Shown here piece by piece: positions 63,507 through 64,000 of a stretch of 64,000 bases of DNA; the stretch's first letter is position 1; each line of letters opens with the position of its first letter. Both the position numbers and the translations under genes were made by a program. This DNA comes from Camarhynchus parvulus (taxonomy: Eukaryota > Chordata > Aves > Passeriformes > Thraupidae). The stretch spans positions 60,856,965 to 60,920,964 of the forward strand of contig NC_044572.1 in the NCBI RefSeq assembly GCF_901933205.1, read 5' to 3'. The notes beneath the pieces were generated by a model, which made no database searches, was not told the DNA's origin, and saw only the letters and a list, made by a program, of their open reading frames with translations.

Positions 63507-64000
63507 CTGATCCATGCATACAAAATATCATTTAGTGTATGGTGTTATTCAGCAGTTCACCTCAATGTTACAAGATAGTGGACTTTTTTCCCAGCTCCAA
63601 TTAACAACAGAACTGTAGATTCATAAGTCATATTTTGTATACTTTTTTTTTACACACAATGATTCTTTAAAAAAAGCATACAGCATGGCTCTATGACTCC
63701 ATGCAATGTGTTTATTGTCTAAAAGAGCAAAATATATAAAACTTCACACAGCTTTACTGATCATTAATACTATAAAATTATTGCAAACATTAAAGGAATA
63801 CTGTCTTCAGGATTATAGCAACACAAATTATTATGGTTTAGTCTATTTTACATTTTATGTAGAGATTCTGATTTATGGAAAATTACAGACATTTTCAAAA
63901 AACAGCTAGGATCTTCATAAGAACATCTGTCAACCTATCTGAAAATAATTTGCTGAAGGTAACATTTTCAATTAAATCGTGTGCATTGCAATTTCCTCCT
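63507..64000. other. Window edge, no firm feature
   Basis: The last 95 bases are open on the minus strand with a rather protein-like translation (NAHDLIENVTFSKLFSD and following), but no donor of reasonable quality follows. I leave it uncalled. Confidence 0.35.

Overview
The window looks like a gene-poor, AT-rich piece of a bird nuclear genome, most likely a passerine. It has no operons, no ribosome binding sites and no long reading frame: the longest of the reading frames I was given is 137 codons, about what chance gives in 64 kb of AT-rich DNA. The diagnostic sequence is repetitive. There is a 5'-truncated SINE whose head is the 3' half of a tRNA-Ile and whose tail is a CR1 3' end (about 45.66-45.77 kb), an architecture known from the passerine SINE TguSINE1. 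There are also CR1 LINE fragments (about 32.15-32.38 kb and a much older one at 15.77-16.09 kb), an avian ERVL-type LTR remnant (21.88-22.07 kb) and two relics resembling the amniote SINE MIR (10.63-10.70 kb on +, 18.15-18.29 kb on -).

Layout. 0-10 kb: anonymous DNA with simple repeats and two local duplications at 5.35 and 5.65 kb. 10-19 kb: the two MIR-like relics and the old CR1 piece. 19-24 kb: a GT/CA inverted pair, the LTR remnant and a small GC-rich patch. 24-45 kb: mostly anonymous, with the internally deleted CR1 at 32 kb. 45-64 kb: the SINE, several hairpins and palindromes, and a series of short minus-strand open blocks with splice-like borders.

The best gene evidence is on the minus strand at 57.8-63.5 kb. 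Five short blocks (96, 31, 83, 69 and 63 nt) each lie between an AG and a GT, have no in-frame stop, and join in consistent phase into one reading frame. Weaker blocks that could continue it lie at 52.7 and 46.75 kb. I do not recognise the encoded protein. Introns of this size and composition contain many pseudo-exons, so these are candidates only; a protein search or RNA-seq would settle them. If they are real, most of the window is intron of one large minus-strand gene. I see no tRNA or rRNA gene, no CRISPR and no promoter I can support, and no complete, unbroken mobile element.
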